From Ciona savignyi (taxonomy: Eukaryota > Chordata > Ascidiacea > Phlebobranchia > Cionidae), in assembly GCA_000149265.1 (NCBI GenBank), contig CH003313.1, positions 951,151-1,015,150 on the forward strand: a DNA stretch of 64,000 bases, read 5' to 3'. Under the pieces are notes generated by a model. It searched no databases. It was not told the origin of the DNA and worked only from the letters and a program-made list of their open reading frames with translations. Shown one piece after another: positions 1 through 10,432 of the stretch. Numbering within the stretch: the stretch's first letter is position 1; each line of letters begins with the position of its first letter. The position numbers and the translations under genes were made by a program.

Positions 1-289
1 ACATATCTCGTTAAAGAAAATACAGAGATATTTGAATAAAATAGAAGAATATCCTAGTTAAGTATTTGTAAGGATAGGATATTAAGGTTATATGCTTATA
101 TCATTGTAAATAAAAAAACGCAGTAAGCTGTATCACACAAGCAATTGTCAGATAACATAGTGAATACATAAGGTAGCGTTCTCATATGTACGTCATATTA
201 CATTATGTTCACCGTAGAATTATCTGAGGTCTAGCTCTGTGTTCTGTATAATAAAAGACATTCTTGCAATTTTAGTAGATCCTTTCGAT

Positions 290-425
290 CCAGTGGGTAT
301 ATGCGATGTCTACTAAGTACTTTGCCCTTGAACACAACCTGACTAACCAGAGACCAGTTTCGAATCGGAACTTTTCAGCTGAAAGGTGGCAGACTATAAC
401 CCACCAATTTATTGGGCCGGATCAA
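290..425 (-). repeat. SINE-A fragment (tRNA-derived)
   Basis: On the minus strand this reads like the 5' half of the most abundant repeat of the window, called SINE-A here: a tRNA-like head with an A-box-like stretch, the 'ttcagctgaaagg' hairpin, a B-box-like 'ggttcgaa' and then the 'gtgtccttgagcaaggca' segment. It lies just downstream of the CBM14 gene. The family is best seen at 41235-41545. Boundaries are approximate. Confidence 0.6.
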
Positions 426-740
426 TAAAGGTATTCTTCTAAATTTTTTAATGGCGCCAATCTTTTAATACATAGTTATTCTTTAAGAGGATAAGCAACT
501 AATCACTCAGCTAACAACAAGCCTAAAAAATAAATTAATTTTTTAATTGCTTGAGGGGAAAAAATAACTAAAACAAACTAATTTAAAAAATTATTTTAAA
601 AATATAAGTGAACACTTTTTACGGCTTTAAACATGTGAATAAGTATAAGGTATCAGTAAAGTATGATGGTAAAAAATATATATTTAAAAAAAAATATATA
701 CCAGCTAAATTAAAAACCAAAAATTAATTTTTCGACGTTA

Positions 741-3332
741 TCACTTACTAATGGGTGGTTCTGATGTAACAATTGGTGAATCAGTGGGTATTGCTCCACA
801 ACCAGGTACATTGTAAGGATAGTCACAAACTCCTATTGCTGGGTTGAATGCAGTTCCTGGAGCGCACGGCATTGTATAGAGGTAACCATTCGAGCACTGT
901 TCATCAAGGTATTGGAAATTAAAAATTATAATTCTTATAATTCATGATGATAAATAATATGAACACATACACACATGATATTATCAAGTATATTACAAAA
1001 CTAAGTACTGGTAAATAAGCTTTAATATCAAGGTTAGAGTCAGGGTTGATTTGTAATTTTATTTCTGACTTGTGCAAAGTTTTAATTTCAACCTGAATGG
1101 TAAGGTTGTAGTCATTATTTTATTTTTATCAATAATTCAACACCTTATTTAATTTCAGAATTTTACACCCCCAAATAAATGTATTTTGTGTAGACTTGAA
1201 GATGATAATTAATGGAAGACTCTCTGTGGAGTTGTGATTGTTAGTTCGAGATAATGATGGTGTATAGTAATCAACACCATCACAAAGTATGATTACAACA
1301 CTCTTTATTGCCCTCTGTCCATGCGATTTTAAGAATATAAAATACTGATATAACCAACTTTTATTGTTTTGCGGATTCGAAAAGCCTTAGACATAGGAAC
1401 TCACAACCATTTCCAATAATAGTGGTGGTACAGTGACTTTATAAGGTAATCATAGTCAGGATGCTAAATATAGGGATTTTACCACTTGCCTTAAATATCA
1501 TAATTCAATATCATAGGAGTTGACAAGTACAAAGTAACCCACTGTGAGTTCCAATTGTTGAATGATCAGGGTCAAAAGTGGTTATTTATAATATAAATGT
1601 CATAGATGCAATATCACTTTTAAGGAAAATTTGATCACCTTTTATGATTTGCACAGTGTGATCTTACATGCTCAGCTGGTGCTTTTATATGTTGAAGTGT
1701 GACTCTAATATAAAAATAAACAAAATCCATAGCAGCAGTATTTTTATTATTTACCACACACACTCGTACATCTGGTATCCCGACTGTGGGCAGTTTTTCT
1801 CTTGTATTTATAACGTGCTTTGTTGCCTTTCTATATACGAGTATTTGGTTCATGTTTCTATGCTCGGTATTCCCCAAAGAGGCAGATATTTGTTGGAATA
1901 GAAATTGTATATAATATCTCACCCAAGGATACAAAACCAACGCCGTATTAAAACGGTTGTGGTCTGAGTGGTTAACGCAAAATATTCATATGAAGATTTC
2001 TAAATTAACAATGGTCTTGGTGACAGTTACATTATGGATTGGAAAGTTATCCAGATAAAAAAACAACGCCGTATTAAAGGTTGTCGTGTGTCAGAATGGT
2101 TTGCGTGGCCGATTCACATACAGAATTCATTTAAAATATGGCCTTCGTGACGAGCCTATCGCGGGTTTAAAACTTGGAACAATAAAAAAACTACAAATCT
2201 ATATAAAATGTGATAATATGTGTAAGGTCGGGTGGTCGATTGGTTACGGCCACCTATACATACACAGAATTAATTATAAAAAACGGGCTTGGTGACGCGA
2301 CCAAAACGTTTTTAAAACTTAACCCAATAAAATAGTTAATGCATGCAAATGCTGTAATAGATGTTCTTGCTTAAGTGATACTAATACGCATTAGGAACTA
2401 CTGCGGTTTCGTTTAACCTGGTGCTTGTAGGGTCGGATGCGGATCCACACAGAAAAAAACACCTACCCATGTGTGTGGAACATCGTCTGAGGCATTTAGT
2501 AACAGAGATCCAGCATTTGTAGACGAGTAGGCGGTTTTAAAAACATTTTCCAGCCATTTTAGTCGTATTAACTGTTGGTTATAGGTCGAAATATATTTTA
2601 TAAAGTGATCAAAAGTAATCTGACATTAAAGTTTATTTGACCTTTAAAATTGTGATAGAAAAAGGATTTAATCCAAATAACTTACCTGGTAAAAATGATT
2701 GCAATCACCTTCCTTTTCAAATGGGCTTGAGCTGATTGGTATTTCGTCTTTTAAACATTTCGCTAAAAAGAAAATGACAAATGAATTATTTTCTATTGTG
2801 TAATGAGCCTTAATAATATCCCAATTTTCCATAAAAAATGTATTTTGCATAAAAATATATACACGCCAAGAACCGTTCGCCGAAGGGTATACCCTTTAGA
2901 CAGAATTATGCATATATTTAAATTGTGTGTGTTTTTATTTATAATGAAGCTTCAGTATTTCTTTTCGCTAAAATTTGAAATTTTGGCCTATATGCGTTTT
3001 TTGAACTTATCTCTCCGGCAACTTGATTGTCAGCATGAACTGGTATTCTTACATATCCACGAGTGACATCGCTTACTGCGTTTTTTTATATGAAGCGATA
3101 TATGAATCGGTCATGTTAACTATCCGGCCACACGACCGTTCCAGCCCTGCTAAACATTATCCTATACTTTAGTTACTCTTTCTTAATATATCGTAATTAT
3201 TTAGGTTTATATCCTATATATTTAATAATTCGCGAAAACAAAATACTAACCATCAATTGCTGCTGCTCTTTCGTTAACCGGTTTCGAATACACACTTGAA
3301 GTGAGTAGGATGACAACAAGTAAGACATTCAT
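741..3332 (-). CDS. Small secreted protein with one chitin-binding type-2 (CBM14) domain
   Basis: Three exons on the minus strand: 3251-3332, 2686-2762 and 741-896. The junctions agree in phase (1, then 0) and give 104 residues. Residues 1-16 form a signal peptide ([16 protein letters not shown]), followed by a short spacer. Residues 30-86 form a peritrophin-A/CBM14 domain with the full set of six cysteines at 30, 48, 54, 64, 77 and 86. The second intron falls exactly between 'DCNHFYQ' and 'CSNGY', inside the hallmark 'FYQC'. A short Ser/Thr/Pro tail ends at TGA (741-743). Members of this family bind chitin in gut lining or mucus; ascidian VCBPs carry such a domain after Ig domains, but no Ig exon is seen here. 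The protein is probably secreted into gut or tunic. Its ligand is inferred from the family only. Confidence 0.85.
1945..2340 (+). repeat. Cluster of three SINE-B copies in intron 2 of the CBM14 gene
   Basis: Three tandemly placed, diverged plus-strand copies start near 1950, 2075 and 2225. Each begins with a 'ggttgtcgtgtg...aatggtt' tRNA-like head (A box) and two go on to a 'cgtgacgag...ggtt' B-box region and an A-rich tail. Two copies are preceded by the same short 'aacgccgtattaaa' segment, probably a target duplication from nested insertion. The family consensus is clearest at 47876-48115. Confidence 0.65.
3092..3145 (-). repeat. SINE-B head fragment, reverse orientation
   Basis: On the minus strand it reads 'gtcgtgtggccggatag' followed by 'ttaacatgaccgattcatat', the tRNA-like head of SINE-B. 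It lies in intron 1 of the CBM14 gene. Confidence 0.55.
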
Positions 3333-3384
3333 TTTGGATATATGAGCTCTGTTGCTTGGGTATAATTGTCGACGAAGGCCGCCC

Positions 3385-3392
3385 TATTTATA
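3385..3392 (-). promoter_or_regulatory. TATA box of the CBM14-domain gene
   Basis: The minus strand reads TATAAATA about 53 bases upstream of the ATG at 3332. That predicts a start site near 3355-3360 and a 5' UTR of roughly 25 bases. Position and sequence fit a core promoter, and they support the chosen start codon. Confidence 0.6.
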
Positions 3393-3399
3393 TTTTTGC

Positions 3400-6300
3400 T
3401 TTGTTTGAATACGTGGTGTCACGTGCTTAATGCTTGTCTGGGGCTTTTCCAAATGTAGGCGCCATAAGGTAGAAAAAGGTAAACTTTTTTAATAACCTTG
3501 TCTCGTGGAAAAGCAAAGATCTGTTTATTGTGACCCAATCGTAGAAAATAACTTCATATTTTGATTTTTTTTTGTATTTAGGTAGAACGAAGCCATGACA
3601 GGGAAATTAAACGTTTGGTAAAGAACTAATTAAAAGGTGAAGTTTTAATTTAAACAAGCTAAAACTGTTCACGTCATCTCTGGAGCTAACATCGGAGCCC
3701 AGACATAAGATTTATTAGTCTTTTATTACAAACAACGCAAACAATACGAACAACAATGACAAGCAGATTAATATTCATAATAATTTAAGGCAAATAATAA
3801 TATTTTCTAGAAGTAATAATTTCTGTGCTGGTGATAGACTTGTTTTGATGGAAATGAATTTTTCTTAGAATTAAAAATAAACCTCAGTTTTTTGTTTAAA
3901 TAAGAGTCGGAAATGTGTGCCTTACATTCACATCTGCGGATGTACAATCAAAAGATGCTGTCGGCACGTGTGTATGACCGAAGAGAATATATTGGCTAAA
4001 TATAACGTTCCCCACCAAATACTTTCTAATCAACCCAAACGGAGGATGTGAAATGTTTCTATAAACAACAAACAAGGTTTATTTTAAATGAAATTATTGT
4101 TTCACCAAATACAATGCTTAACAGCCGTATGAAAGTTACTGCTAATGGAAATTATTATTATTTGTCCGATACAATTTCAACCAAAAAGATAGATTGTCCT
4201 CTAAACAGAAATTACAAAGTGGATTTTATATTTTAAATTATAAACTTTAATAACTGTAAGTTTGTAAGTTTTTATATCTTATTTTTTATAATCCTTAATG
4301 CTCTAAACTTCTATTTTTAGTTTCTGTCGGAAATAGTCTACCTAAGCATATCTACCACAGAAGTTTTAAATTATTATGTGACGTTTGTTACTAAGTTTGA
4401 CTCCGTTCATGTGGTGGTTTGTAAGTAGCCCCGTTTAATTAAGATATAAATGTGTTGTCAGTGGTCACGAAGCACGAACGACAAATCGTTGCCGTTACCA
4501 GCTTTACCGTATTTCAAGAAAACAACTCGGCATTTTGGTACAAAAAGAGCCAACACTGGCACAGCATCAAACCGATAATTTCCACCCCCCAGTGTAGTTC
4601 TAATATACAATTTACAGTTTTAATATTTCCAAGTAATTACTTGCTTGGCCTTAGACTTCACATCACAACCAATGAGTAGGTTAGCTACATTTAGTTCATT
4701 TGAGTAAAATATTGCAAAACCATTTACCGACAGTCGAGTGCCCTTTCTTCTGCATTATGAGTGTGATCGATGTTTCTACACTAGAGAGGAACACACTTTA
4801 ATTTTTTTTGGATAAGCATCAACAAGTGGCAAACATAGGATACACTATGTTTATACCTATGAAAATCATAGTTGTCGTAATAAGTGGCTAAGTCAGTACT
4901 TGGTCTGGTTTTTAAACAGATAACAAGACGCTGGAGCTGTAACCCATATACACTTTAATCCCGTCATTGATCCACCTTGCAAAATATTTTTATTCTTATT
5001 TTAACACGGACAACGTTAAATCGTTTAATTTAAAGAAAAATGCAATGTGGTGTTTTGTAGGAAGTGAACTTTATTTGACCGAATTTTATCCTTACGACCT
5101 TTTTGTCGTGACATATATGCGGCTGAGTTTAATTTTAACCTCTTTCGGATATAAGGACCACTTAAGAAAGTGCTTCAAATTCCACTTGACAGATGCTACC
5201 TGTCAGATCATTTACATAATTCATGACAGCTGTTGTTTCTATAAGAAATTATCATAATTCATGTACCAACTACACTGAGAGTCACGAAGTACAAATATTT
5301 GCGTGTTTGTGCAAGAAAATAGAACATTCAGAAAAAACATAATTACATACTAAGCACAAAATCAACAACACGCATGTAGGATTGAGAAAGACTTCAAAAT
5401 CGTATGATTTCTCAGAACATTTTAAATCACAGCATATGATCAAACATTTTTTATAGTTGTTATTTACATTTACTTAATTTTAGAAAAAAAACTACTCAAA
5501 AATCCGGTGAATCTGATTTATTTGAAATGCTTTTCCCTCGAATTCTGCTATTGGTTTATAATTTCTCGGTAAACATATGGCGGATTCAGACACCAGATTG
5601 AGCGAAATAAGATTTGTCAAAATACTCACAAGTGTTATAAACTTTGAATTTCTGAATATTATTTGTCAATTAAAATTTTAATAATCATTATCAGCAGAGG
5701 TTCCTCGAAAAAACCTGGATATGATCACTAAAACCATTATTCATCATACTACCTCGTGCTCGTAGTCAGATTACGTGCTGCGTCCACGCATTAGTAGGAG
5801 CAAAGTCAGAAGTTGTACGAAATAAATACGTGGCAGCTGGAGAACTTTTTGGTATTTTTGACCGAAATTTTTTAAAACATGAAATAATTTCAATTGAAAT
5901 AATAGTAGCTTATTTGTCACTCTTAAAAAAGTCTACACCAAAATAGGTAAATTAACTTGGAAAATCTATGTATTGTAATGTAATCTCGACTTGAGTCATT
6001 CGAAATCGTATGGTTGAGACTTCAACGAATGTCAAAATATTCCAAACATTTATGTTTCCCATTTTATGTATTGTCGAGTGTTTCGATTAGATCTTTTAAT
6101 TCTTTATCATTAGGCAGGAAAGTTACCTTAAATTAAAACGGTGTCCTTTCTCCATAACCTTAATAAGCGATTTTATATTTGGCTACACGTATGTTCTTCA
6201 TGCACTTTGCCATGTCATGTATGTTTCAAAGTTCAACTTTAACCACTTTCGGATATAGCCTACTTAAGAAGTCCTTCATGTTCGACAGACAGGCAGCTGT

Positions 6301-6469
6301 CGGCGCGGTTACTAATTCTTTCTGTTTGTTTCTGTGGTTTTACCAAGAACTGAGCATATGTGTCATCACTTATCAGGCTGTATAAATATTTATGTTTCCT
6401 TTGTACTTACTGCGTTTCAAGGAAACACAACTAAGCACTTTGAAACAAAAAGAGAACTTAAAACGTGCA
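3400..6469. other. Gene-poor interval with a diverged internal duplication
   Basis: No open frame here shows protein character or a convincing exon. Some segments recur in degraded form: a block near 5120-5190 ('ctttcggatataagg', 'cttaagaaagtgcttc') resembles 6235-6295, and a block near 4500-4555 ('tttcaagaaaacaactcgg', 'tacaaaaagag') resembles 6410-6460. They may be decayed copies of one unrecognised repeat. Confidence 0.35.
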
Positions 6470-6534
6470 CAAAACTACGGTGGCCCATAAGGGCAATCCT
6501 TAAATTTTATTTCAGTCTACAAAACTATTTCATA

Positions 6535-6870
6535 ATCGACAAAAATATTTTCAAATCGACAAAAATATTTTCAAATCGGCAAAAATATTTTCAATTCGGT
6601 AAAACTCTTTTGCCGATCGGCAAAACTATTTTGTAGCCAATCGGCAAAACTTTTTTGTAGCCAATCGGCAAAACTTTTTTGCCGATCGGCAAAACTATTT
6701 TGACAATCGGCAAAACTATTTTGACGATCGGAAAAACTTTTTTGTAGCCAATCGGCAAAACTCTTTTGCCGATCGGTAAAACTATTTTGACAATCGGCAA
6801 AACTATTTTGTCGATCGGCAAACTTTTTTGTAGCCAATCGGTAAACATTTTTTAGAAACGGCAAATCTTT
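6535..6870. repeat. Left-arm tandem array of ~20-base 'ATCGGCAAAAC' units
   Basis: About 16 imperfect units carrying 'atcggcaaaactattttg' or 'ccaatcggcaaaactttttt' stand head to tail. Many units are partly self-complementary (GCCGATCGGC), so the arm can fold on itself as well as on the other arm. The open frames running through it on the minus strand are repeat artefacts. Confidence 0.8.
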
Positions 6871-7546
6871 TATTCACTGTCAACAAAAGTATTTTCGAGT
6901 CGACAAATGTATTTTTGAGCCGAAAAAGTAATTTTGATTAGGTTTTAAGCAAATGCCGTTAAATGTCTTCACAAGGTTTGTCAAAGGACACAAAACAACG
7001 GTCCTGCGCGCCATCAGTAAGCCAACCGTCCGGGCAACTAGGCTTAGCTTTATGATGCCGGGCAATTGTATTTCGATTTATTTAACAATATAGTTTTTTT
7101 TGTAAACATATTATCACACTAATAATGCACAGGCATCCTAAAACTAATATACTCAACCGTCCAACTTCTACGAGGTCGAACATGCGACGTAGCTTACATT
7201 GAAATCACTACGTCATTTGTTTACACTTGAGGATTAATATTATAAATGTGAATCGTAACAATGCCATTGTTATCACGAGTTGCGCAATATCTCTTTCATA
7301 TAATATTTTTTTAAAGGGAGTTTTTTGAAGTAACTTATAGTAATATTTTCTGCAGTTAATTTGAATTGTGCCATGTGTTTTAATACTATTTTCCATAATA
7401 TATAGAATTAAATTTTACAAGTTAAATGTCTACTGTATAATATATTTTGAAATCCTTAAATTTTGGTAATAATATAACGTAAAAGTGGATTACAACTTTA
7501 AGCTGGAAGAACGTTTTGTTGCTGATGGAATTGCGAGTTGTTTTGT

Positions 7547-8167
7547 AACTAGAAGTCCCGTTCTGCTATGTCTGGTATAGTAGGCGCTTTGTTGACTTCA
7601 TTGAGAGGTGGTACAATGAAGGTAAGAACAATATTTTTAATTTATTTCGATAAAATAGATACATGATCATTTGTTTGTTCATTTCTTGTTCTCTTCATTT
7701 TCCCGTTAATGTTCTACCCATCTTGTCTTAAAATAAACCTAAGTTAATGTTGCTGTATAAATATACATTTTGCATCTATGTTGCCAACTCTAGTGCAAAT
7801 ATAAATACACTTGCAACCTGGGATTGTAGCACAGGATCAGATATTCTGTCGGAAATGATCTGTTTTGTTGGTGATATATATAATTCTGTTATATTTTACA
7901 GATAATTGTCCAGTGAGTTTTCACCAATTGGTCAAATTTTTAACTGGTTGTCAAAACAGAACACCTCTGGGTTTGCCGTATCCTCTTTCTGTTCAGTACA
8001 AACATGGTTGTCCAATCTCTATTGGGGGAACTAAGTGTCAGTGTTTGCCGTCTGTAAGCACTTGTGCATTGAGTGTTACGCTTCCTGTACACATTAATTC
8101 TGATGACAGCATGCTTTCTGCTTTTCTAACTGCTGTTACCTGTGGGATTGGGTTTGGTTTGTGTTAA
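7547..8167 (+). CDS. HECT E3 ubiquitin ligase C-lobe (partial gene inside the inverted-repeat element)
   Basis: The clearest exon is about 7901-8167, after a good acceptor (tattttacag). It contains 'LVKFLTG', 'TPLGLPYPL', the catalytic-type motif 'LPSVSTCALSVTLP' and the C-terminal 'GIGFGLC' before the stop. This is the order of a HECT C-lobe, in which the Cys of the S/N-T-C motif forms the ubiquitin thioester and the protein ends soon after GFG. An upstream segment ending at 7620 (donor gtaaga) supplies 'RRFVDFIERWYNE' in matching phase. Its 5' limit is uncertain, because a stop lies just upstream. A short ATG reading 'MSGIVGALLTSLRGG' at the same donor is out of phase with the HECT exon. 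The stop is followed at once by AATAAA (8169-8174). The N-lobe was not found, so the gene is partial or has exons I missed. HECT identity rests on motif order only. Confidence 0.55.
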
Positions 8168-8779
8168 AAATAAAACCAATTCAGCAATCAGTTGTGTAGT
8201 TTGCCAATGTTTTAAAAATAAACCAGTTTGATTTTTGTTTATTGTGTTTTCGGCGTCAAACAATAGCAAAGCGAACACGTTTACTAGTCTTCAACTACCT
8301 GTCGTTGACAAAAATATATGAAGCATGTTCAACAGAGTAAAAACTGTGGCGGTTCTGATTGGCTGTAGGCTATCTCATTGTTTCAGCAGAACGACTATGT
8401 CCTTTCTTTTTTGCTATTATCGCTTAATTCTCTCCCCATTTGATACTCGACCTCGTAGAAGTTGGACGGTTGAGTAGCTTAGCTTTATGATACATGTACA
8501 TTATTAGTATGATAATAACTTTACAAAAAAACAAACAATATTGTTAAATAAATTCGAAGCCTAGTCGCCTGAACGATTGGCTTAGTGATGCCGCGCGCAG
8601 GACCCTTAGCCGAAAGGTGGCCGATAGAAACTTGCCGCTGTGAGCAACAAGTCGGTTGTTTCCTTGGACAAACCTTGTAAAGATTTTAACGGCAGTTTCT
8701 TGAACCTAAGTCAAATTTACTTTTTCCGGCTCAAAAATACATTTTCGACTCGAAAATACTTTTGTCGACAGTGAATTAA

Positions 8780-9005
8780 AGATTTGCGGGTCCTAAAAAA
8801 GTTTTGCCGATTGACAAAATAATTTTGCCGATCGGCAAAATAGTTTTGTTGATTGGCTACAAAAAAGATTTGCGGATCGGCGAAATAGTTTTGCCGATTT
8901 GCAAAAAAGTTTTGCCGATCGGCAAAAAAGTTTTGCCGATTTGAAAATATTTTTGCCGATTTGAAAATATTTTTGCCGATTTGAAAATATTTTTGTCGAT
9001 TATGA
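8780..9005. repeat. Right-arm tandem array, inverted relative to the left arm
   Basis: The same ~20-base unit appears in the opposite orientation ('ttttgccgatcggcaaa', 'gaaaatatttttgccgattt'). The three-fold 'gaaaatatttttgccgattt' near 8943-8995 mirrors 'aaatcgacaaaaatattttc' at 6551-6590, so arm order is conserved up to the outer end. The right array is shorter than the left. Confidence 0.8.
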
Positions 9006-9065
9006 AATAGTTTTGTAGACTGAAATAAAATTTCAGGATTGTCCTTATGGGCCACCGTACAAAAC

Positions 9066-10432
9066 CAAGAATATGTACGTCAGAATTATATACTGGCTTG
9101 TACAGAACCACAAACTTAATTTGTTTTGGGGGTTTAGTTATGATAACGAGATGGGGTGATTACTAGGTCAGTTTTTATATAGAATTATATTAATAAATCG
9201 ACAAAGCTAATCATTCAAACACACAACCGACGAAATATACTTGTGTTTGAACACAAGAACCAGCAGCAGAAAATAAAGGTTTCGATGCTTATGCCGGTTG
9301 CCGTTTGCCGTTTGTGGGACCTCGAAAAATTGATAACACAGAATAGAATACATAGTTCATTAAAGTCCTTGAATACATAAGCGATTGCAGTATTGTTTTG
9401 CAAATTGGGGTGTGCTGTCCCGCCTGTTGTCCCGCACATTAGTGAAGCCCAGGAAAAGCGATAATGTCTAGTTCCGATTGTCGTGCGTCGGAACTATTAC
9501 ATTGCATTGTTTATATGGGTAAGACGTTCATGTTGATTTAGATTACTGATTATTTTACTGCTATTTGCGGTGACCGCAAAGTTATTGGGCCAAACATATC
9601 CGTGTAGCTAGCATGAGATTTGAGTTTACCACCTTTCGGTTAACATACATTTCTTTAACCAAACGATCATGCGGACATATACGGCCTGACTACCAGAACC
9701 TAGATGAATTGCTTTACGCATTAGGTTTCGTGTCGCGGTTTATGTATTCTGCTAAATACGTTTTAAAGTAAAAGTTAAAAATATTCTTAAATGTTATATA
9801 TATATCCTTACATTATGATCTTGTAGTTTTTTTTTATGTGAATAAACCCAATTTAAACGTAGTTTAAAAACCACTGCGAATTTTGAACAAAACACTTTAC
9901 GAGAACAATTGGGACACTTTAGTGTTATTAAAAGTTACCTGCGCTGTTTAAAAGTCTATTTGTATCAATGCTATGTGTCTGGCAATCATAAGGTAAATAA
10001 GTTTTGGGATTAAAAAGCAGTATAACCGGTCCGTGTGAAAATATTGAGCGATCTATTCTGAATGTGTTTGCCTTAGGATTGTGTTTTAATTAATTATTTT
10101 AACTACTGTTTATAGAATTATACAACCACCTGAACACTATCCATTTTAAGTCTCTTTAAACTTAACTTACGAATCACTGATAATCCGTTTATCACTGGTA
10201 ACAAACACTGATGATCTGTTTATCCCTTTTTAAAAGCCTACCGGTGAACTAAATGGTATTAACTCACATACTTTAGCAGTTTGTTGAATCGTGATACTAC
10301 GGTAGAATATTCAACTTTTTAAAACTACGGTTAAGTTGCGTTTGTTGCCTTACACAAGGTAAATGAAAATAGATACTGTTCAATAAAATGACGGCACTGT
10401 TTATCACAAAAACATATTTTTCCTAGAAGGTT
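9066..10432. other. Intergenic interval, nothing recognised
   Basis: AT-rich sequence between the foldback element and the 3' end of the BPI-like gene. No exon, RNA gene or clear repeat copy was recognised. Confidence 0.4.

Larger units (their letters stand above)
6476..9059. mobile_element. Long-inverted-repeat (foldback-type) element carrying a HECT-like gene segment
   Basis: The two ends are inverted copies beginning TACGGTGGCCCATAAG. The left arm is about 6476-7180 and the right arm about 8447-9059. The arms share, in order, the terminal segment, an array of ~20-base 'gatcggcaaaac' units, a SINE-A-like stretch and an inner segment around 'ccgtccaacttctacgagg'. The element is flanked directly by CAAAAC at 6470-6475 and 9060-9065, a candidate 6-base target duplication. 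The ~1.25 kb centre holds an intron-containing segment ending in a HECT C-lobe and a poly(A) signal. No transposase was recognised, so it may be non-autonomous. Long arms with internal tandem repeats recall foldback elements such as Galileo, but the superfamily is undetermined. Confidence 0.75.

Noticed and set aside
6571-6864. Long minus-strand frames (97 and 85 codons) in the left arm
   Set aside because: Periodic peptides such as ADRQKSF come from the 20-base tandem repeat.
6535-6870. CRISPR-like regular repeats
   Set aside because: No unique spacers between units, eukaryotic context, inverted partner at 8.8-9.0 kb.
6476-9059. Polinton or other virus-like element
   Set aside because: A 6-base duplication and long inverted repeats are compatible, but the element is far too short and no capsid, polymerase or integrase sequence is seen.
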